From Chrysomallon squamiferum (Eukaryota; Mollusca; Gastropoda; Neomphalida; Peltospiridae), in NCBI GenBank assembly GCA_012295275.1, contig CM022678.1, forward strand, positions 20,067,556-20,131,555: a DNA stretch of 64,000 bases. The letters run 5' to 3'. How positions within the stretch are numbered: position 1 is the first letter of the stretch; each line of letters opens with the position of its first letter. Position numbers and translations under genes: made by a program. The notes below the pieces were generated by a model that was given only the letters and a program-made list of their open reading frames with translations, was not told the origin of the DNA and did not search any database. Positions 62,421-64,000 of this stretch are shown here, one piece after another.

Positions 62421-63469
62421 GTGTGTTTGTGTGTTTATATTCACATATACACAAATGATAGTTGTGACTGTTCTTGTTGCTAAATAAATATTTTCCTTTT
62501 CTTCTTTTTAATATTTGGATTTGTTCTAAATAGATAACCAACATATTCTTTATTTTAATCAAAAACAAAAGGAAGACAAACAAAGAAGAACCCAAATATT
62601 TTCTGACAATTTCATTAGACAAATAAGCTATTTAATGTTTATTGCAATTAGAAAATTAAACTTGTTTATGTTTAAAAATAATGATAAAATAGAAACAACA
62701 AGAAAATAACAAAAAAAAGGAATATAATGTTCTGTCTTAAAGCAAGTGAAAAATATGAATATAATGTTAAGCATTTCAATGTGCTTTCAATGTGCTTTTC
62801 TGTTTTTTCAGCATTTAAACTAACAGACGAAGGTGGAAGAGAAATTCCTCTGACTGAGAAAATTACATCCAAAATTAAGGTAAAATTCTGTGAGAAAAGA
62901 AAATATTAGTATGAAAGGAGCAGAGTATTTTTTGAAAATTGGTTTTTTTATTAAAATACACCGACATTGGTATAAACTGAAAAAAAAATGACTGTAATTT
63001 AACTTTTTTAATAAAAAGAAGAAAACAAAAGAAAAAAAGAAAGAAAAAGGAACCACACAACAAGAAGAAGAAAAATAAAAGTTATGTTAATGTATTAAGT
63101 TTTTATTAATCACGTCCAATGCAAAAGGAGAATATTTTGAAAGATTGTGTTAATTAATTGTTTATTATATACTTATTTTTTAATATCAGTACTGCTGTAA
63201 TGTTATAAAATAAATGTGTGTGTGTGTGTGTGTTTCTTTTTTTTTGAATTAATTATTTTTACATATCCTAATGATATTCTCATTCTTCTTCTTATTATTT
63301 TTTCCTTCATTTTCTTTTTTTAGCTTAACTGGGTACCCAAAGTATCCAAAGAAATGCTTATGGAAGGGAAACTACCAGATATTAAAATTCCTATTTCTGT
63401 GACTGACTCAAAATACTGTCACATTAATATACTTGATGGACCAGGATTAGAATTTACATTTTCTGTCAA
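40031..63469 (+). CDS. SMCHD1: SMCHD1, exons 1-28 (3' end outside window)
   Basis: SMCHD1 is a non-canonical SMC protein with a GHKL ATPase. In mammals it silences the inactive X, imprinted clusters and the D4Z4 macrosatellite; its role in invertebrates is not established. Coding exons: 40031-40174, 41510-41588, 42468-42626, 43377-43459, 44189-44325, 45430-45583, 46953-47072, 47716-47879, 48292-48388, 48920-49133, 50572-50692, 51321-51380, 52106-52229, 52404-52598, 53536-53649, 54098-54204, 54856-54938, 55704-55814, 56705-56782, 57345-57464, 58298-58442, 59148-59247, 59778-59850, 60690-60826, 61328-61462, 61973-62135, 62812-62879, 63324-63469. All are GT-AG and all phases agree (3,431 nt, 1,143 residues plus 2 nt). 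Order: ubiquitin-like fold (about 12-93), GHKL ATPase (about 100-260) with N-box E133/N137, DNGKGM 171-176 and GVGGKQA 237-243, then a transducer-like part (about 260-690), then beta-rich, Ig-like repeats. The human protein is about 2,005 residues; the SMC hinge lies beyond the window. Confidence 0.95.
40175..42467 (+). other. SMCHD1 introns 1 and 2
   Basis: Intron 1 (40175-41509) carries a poly-A run (40581-40608) and an (AT)n tract (40876-40908); nothing else recognised. Intron 2 (41589-42467) contains a more complex block at about 41,640-41,910 with a tRNA A-box-like string AGCTCAACTGGTAGTG (41858-41873), perhaps a worn SINE; no B box was found. The rest is AT-rich. Confidence 0.45.
43377..43459 (+). 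CDS. SMCHD1: SMCHD1 exon 4, GHKL N-box
   Basis: Reads [17 protein letters not shown] and on to IEIRL. E133 is the counterpart of the catalytic glutamate of GHKL ATPases, and N137 of the Mg-binding asparagine. Both are intact, so the ATPase should be active. Confidence 0.95.
43490..43665 (+). repeat. Intronic repeat shared with intron 6
   Basis: Strings such as ttgtttggaattcaaggaa, then tagataaagaatagaatctg and gaaattatgtaa recur almost unchanged at about 45,950-46,105. It is a dispersed or segmentally duplicated element inside the same gene. Confidence 0.75.
44189..44325 (+). CDS. SMCHD1: SMCHD1 exon 5, G1 box; 3' end amplified in the following intron
   Basis: Reads [20 protein letters not shown], then [17 protein letters not shown], ending IRKDAPIK plus AG (phase 2). 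DNGKGM is the G1 ATP-binding box. The last 21-nt stretch plus the gtaaca donor is repeated four more times in intron 5. Confidence 0.95.
44326..44880 (+). repeat. Tandem ~111-bp repeat of exon 5 end, donor and intron; candidate microexons
   Basis: Starting inside exon 5 (tcaggaaag at 44301), the segment 'exon end, gtaaca donor, intron spacer' recurs with starts near 44412, 44524, 44636, 44744 and, decayed, 44858. In the four good downstream copies the exon-like cores are 44416-44436, 44528-44548, 44640-44660 and 44748-44768, each exactly 21 nt. Each is preceded by tttatcag and followed by gtaaca. With exon 5 ending in phase 2 they would read [21 protein letters not shown] and RKQVPIK, each returning to phase 2. 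The fifth copy has lost its donor. Confidence 0.9.
45430..45583 (+). CDS. SMCHD1: SMCHD1 exon 6, acidic insert and G2 box
   Basis: Starts with an acidic stretch ([17 protein letters not shown], residues 206-222) and continues [27 protein letters not shown] is the G2 nucleotide-binding box. Compared with the human protein as I recall it, the segment between G1 and G2 is about 14 residues longer and strongly acidic. Confidence 0.95.
45600..46110 (+). repeat. Intron 6 ~40-bp minisatellite plus shared element
   Basis: Degenerate units built from ctgttgtaatgtttttctac and aatttataaactatacagtt occupy about 45,605-45,960. They run into the segment shared with intron 4. Unit length varies through deletions. 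Confidence 0.75.
46230..46830 (+). repeat. Intron 6 GAGTTAGT/TGAGTTGTTCAG degenerate repeat
   Basis: A word-level repetition of gagttagttgttgagttgtt and cagtaattcagctagta, best between 46,500 and 46,780, too irregular for a fixed period. The remainder of intron 6 (to 46,952) is plain. Confidence 0.6.
47073..48919 (+). other. SMCHD1 introns 7-9
   Basis: Introns 47073-47715, 47880-48291 and 48389-48919. They contain an (AT)n tract (47,430-47,455), GATA-type words (47,640-47,695), a short GA-rich segment (47,930-48,010) and a few paraphrased phrases (tttgtcac...gataataat) in intron 9. No gene or RNA seen. Confidence 0.55.
49480..50570 (+). repeat. 30-bp minisatellite filling SMCHD1 intron 10
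   Basis: About 36 units of roughly 30 bp, core GTGTATGAAGATGTTGAyTA followed by ACATGGTGTT; the left part mixes shorter (~20-bp) units. Each unit contains GACTAAC or GATTAAC, a good branch-point word. The array runs right up to the exon 11 acceptor (gttgttgtgtttag at 50,558-50,571). Frames are open on both strands because the period is a multiple of three; I treat them as by-products. Confidence 0.93.
50693..51320 (+). other. SMCHD1 intron 11
   Basis: About 630 bases of non-repetitive AT-rich sequence, with no exon-like segment. The 80-codon minus-strand frame at 50,920-51,162 has no domain I recognise and is probably chance. Confidence 0.55.
51388..52000 (+). repeat. Degenerate CAT/ATC trinucleotide tract in intron 12
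   Basis: About 600 bases made mostly of catca, accat, aacatc and cagtc words with a strong three-base rhythm and very little G. It contains a pure (ATC)n core at 51,846-51,873. The open frame over its start follows from this rhythm plus the end of exon 12. Confidence 0.8.
52599..53535 (+). other. SMCHD1 intron 14 with an in-phase open segment
   Basis: Mostly plain sequence. At 53,101-53,274, after tgcag, there is a 57-codon open frame that is in phase with exon 14 and ends in TGA (starts [14 protein letters not shown], ends SCIPQYTK). No AATAAA follows closely and the acceptor has a poor pyrimidine tract, so it is more likely chance or an old insertion than an exon. Confidence 0.35.
53650..54097 (+). 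other. SMCHD1 intron 15, trinucleotide-rich
   Basis: ATT tract (53,905-53,936) followed by AGT/AGC repeats (53,937-53,990) and TTGTTA words. No gene seen. Confidence 0.6.
54409..54499 (+). CDS. Possible alternative last exon of SMCHD1 (intron 16)
   Basis: CTAAC at 54,376-54,382 could be the branch point and ttag at 54,405-54,408 the acceptor. The 91-nt segment continues exon 16 in the right phase: K, then [20 protein letters not shown] and FKLLRPKTM, then TAG at 54,497-54,499. AATAAA follows at 54,601-54,606. Used as a terminal exon it would give a 720-residue protein with UBL, ATPase and transducer-like parts but no Ig-like repeats or SMC hinge. No transcript evidence is available; it may be chance or a worn mobile element. 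Confidence 0.35.
54601..54606 (+). terminator. Intronic AATAAA downstream of the possible alternative exon
   Basis: AATAAA 102 bases after the in-phase stop in intron 16. It is relevant only if the alternative terminal exon is real. Confidence 0.3.
54939..55703 (+). other. SMCHD1 intron 17
   Basis: About 765 bases of non-repetitive AT-rich sequence. A weak internal echo occurs (gcaggcaaaactaaatgaaa at 55,443 and gcagacaaaagatataaaac at 55,558, each followed by gtagacgtcc/gtagatgtcc and aatatgaaac), suggesting an old ~115-bp duplication. No exon seen. Confidence 0.5.
55781..56282 (+). repeat. 55-bp tandem repeat of exon 18 end plus donor (9 copies)
   Basis: The last ~31 bases of exon 18 (coding [11 protein letters not shown]), the donor gtgagt and a short tail ttttatttcagtataaaa are repeated eight more times at 54-55-bp steps. 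Exon-end equivalents lie at 55,814, 55,869, 55,923, 55,978, 56,033, 56,088, 56,143, 56,198 and 56,252. Six copies besides the true one keep gtgagt; two carry gtcagt. Each repeat also has ttttatttcag, so a 39-nt pseudo-exon sits between acceptor-like and donor-like sites. In the SMCHD1 phase it meets TAA at once. Confidence 0.95.
56283..57344 (+). other. SMCHD1 rest of intron 18 and intron 19
   Basis: Apart from exon 19 (56,705-56,782) this is T-rich and A-rich DNA. Intron 19 repeats phrases like gttttaagaaaatataaa(aa) ttgtgatttt about six times between 56,960 and 57,200, a degenerate ~60-bp tandem repeat whose words resemble the start of exon 20 (gaaaatataaaaaat). Confidence 0.55.
57446..57632 (+). 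repeat. ~62-bp tandem repeat of exon 20 end plus donor (3 copies)
   Basis: The end of exon 20 (atccgattcattgttacag) with its donor gtaagt is followed by two further copies, with donors at 57,527 (gtatga) and 57,588 (gtaagt). Each is preceded by a T-rich tract, ending in tactag for the second copy. This is the third case in this gene of an exon 3' boundary being duplicated in tandem. Confidence 0.85.
57633..58297 (+). other. SMCHD1 rest of intron 20
   Basis: About 665 bases of AT-rich unique sequence up to the acceptor gtctcacag of exon 21. Nothing recognised. Confidence 0.5.
58443..59147 (+). other. SMCHD1 intron 21 with TATC/CTGT repeats
   Basis: A-rich first half, then pyrimidine-rich CTGT and TATC tetranucleotides (58,820-59,125, purest at 58,907-58,945). 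These form a long natural polypyrimidine tract leading to the exon 22 acceptor. Open frames here (YLSIYLSIY-type) are repeat translations. Confidence 0.75.
59248..60689 (+). other. SMCHD1 introns 22 and 23, ATT and TTTA rich
   Basis: Intron 22 (59,248-59,777) is dominated by TTA/TTG trinucleotides. Intron 23 (59,851-60,689) carries a G run (60,210-60,219) and then about 470 bases of ATTT/ATCT tetranucleotides reaching the exon 24 acceptor. Confidence 0.7.
60827..61972 (+). other. SMCHD1 introns 24 and 25
   Basis: Intron 24 (60,827-61,327) has CT-rich DNA ending in a (CT)n-(CA)n compound (61,029-61,070). Intron 25 (61,463-61,972) is a degenerate GGAT/GAAT tetranucleotide field (61,470-61,870). 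No gene seen. Confidence 0.7.
62136..63323 (+). other. SMCHD1 introns 26 and 27
   Basis: Intron 26 (62,136-62,811) includes (CT)n-(GT)n at 62,331-62,413 and a short direct repeat just after exon 26 (gtttaactctttacttgt at 62,140 and again about 47 bases later). Intron 27 (62,880-63,323) is A-rich with a short (GT)n. No gene seen. Confidence 0.6.
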
Positions 63470-63692
63470 GTAGGTACAATAATATGCAGAATTTGTTTGA
63501 ATAGTTATTATTATTATTATTAGTAGTAGTAGTAGTAGTAGCATTGTTACTATTATTACAGTTATTACTATTATTGTTATTACTATTTTTTTTTAAATTG
63601 TAGAATATTATAATCATGATGAAAGATAATTTAATATAAATTAAAACTCTTCAAAAGATCTTAATAAATGACGTAAAAAAACATATACATAC

Positions 63693-63769
<77 letters not shown>

Positions 63770-64000
63770 CAAGATACATACATACATATATATATATATT
63801 TACAATTACATTGAATTATGCAATTGCATCATAAATTCTGTCATACAGTATAAATTGTAACTTGCAACATTGTCTGAATATCCATTAAGTTGGTAAAAAT
63901 GCCCAATAATGAGAATATTAAATTGTGCTAATTATTTAATCGATTAAACTTGTGATCATTTCAAATTATCATGTGGTTAGAATTCTATGTAAATCAGGGT
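63470..64000 (+). other. SMCHD1 intron 28, cut by window end
   Basis: After the donor gtaggt the intron has ATT/AGT trinucleotides and an (AT)-(GA)n compound (63,690-63,768). The next exon is outside the window. Confidence 0.65.

Overview
This is a window of nuclear DNA from an animal, very AT-rich and full of microsatellites and minisatellites. Genes are split into short exons with GT-AG introns, and coding islands of higher GC stand out from low-complexity introns. The three conserved genes (EXT1, TUBE1, SMCHD1) and an intronless RING-NHL gene fit an invertebrate. A lophotrochozoan such as a mollusc is my best guess, but nothing here proves the taxon.

Layout. (1) 1-8.7 kb: the last coding exon of EXT1 (+) followed by a long AT-rich 3' region. 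(2) 9.3-22.0 kb: a complete TUBE1 (epsilon-tubulin) gene on the minus strand, 12 coding exons, 484 residues, convergent with EXT1. Its 5.6-kb intron 5 contains an intact single-exon RING-NHL gene (453 residues) on the opposite strand. (3) 22.6-37.1 kb: one uninterrupted tandem array of a 28-bp unit, about 14.4 kb and roughly 500 copies, in a left family, a right family and a third variant at the far edge. (4) 37.1-40.0 kb: AT-rich DNA with a diverged ~320-bp duplication, one orphan exon candidate and the SMCHD1 promoter. (5) 40.0-64.0 kb: the first 28 coding exons of SMCHD1 (+), about 1,143 residues, running off the right edge. TUBE1 and SMCHD1 are head to head with the 28-bp array between them.

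How the genes relate. EXT1 makes heparan sulfate in the Golgi, TUBE1 is needed for centriole triplet microtubules, and SMCHD1 is a GHKL-ATPase chromatin protein. They share no pathway; I see only physical linkage.

Most interesting signal. At least three SMCHD1 exon 3' ends have been tandemly amplified together with their splice donors (after exons 5, 18 and 20). After exon 5, four downstream copies each keep a 21-nt core flanked by AG and GT, in the correct phase and free of stops. If spliced in, each would add a seven-residue variant ([28 protein letters not shown]) beside the ATP-lid region. This is a candidate tandem microexon array. After exon 18 the copies instead resemble 39-nt poison exons. 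A possible alternative last exon in intron 16 (in phase, with a stop and an AATAAA) would give a 720-residue ATPase-only isoform. All intron-exon models were made by eye from splice sites, phase and remembered protein families; no search or RNA evidence was available.
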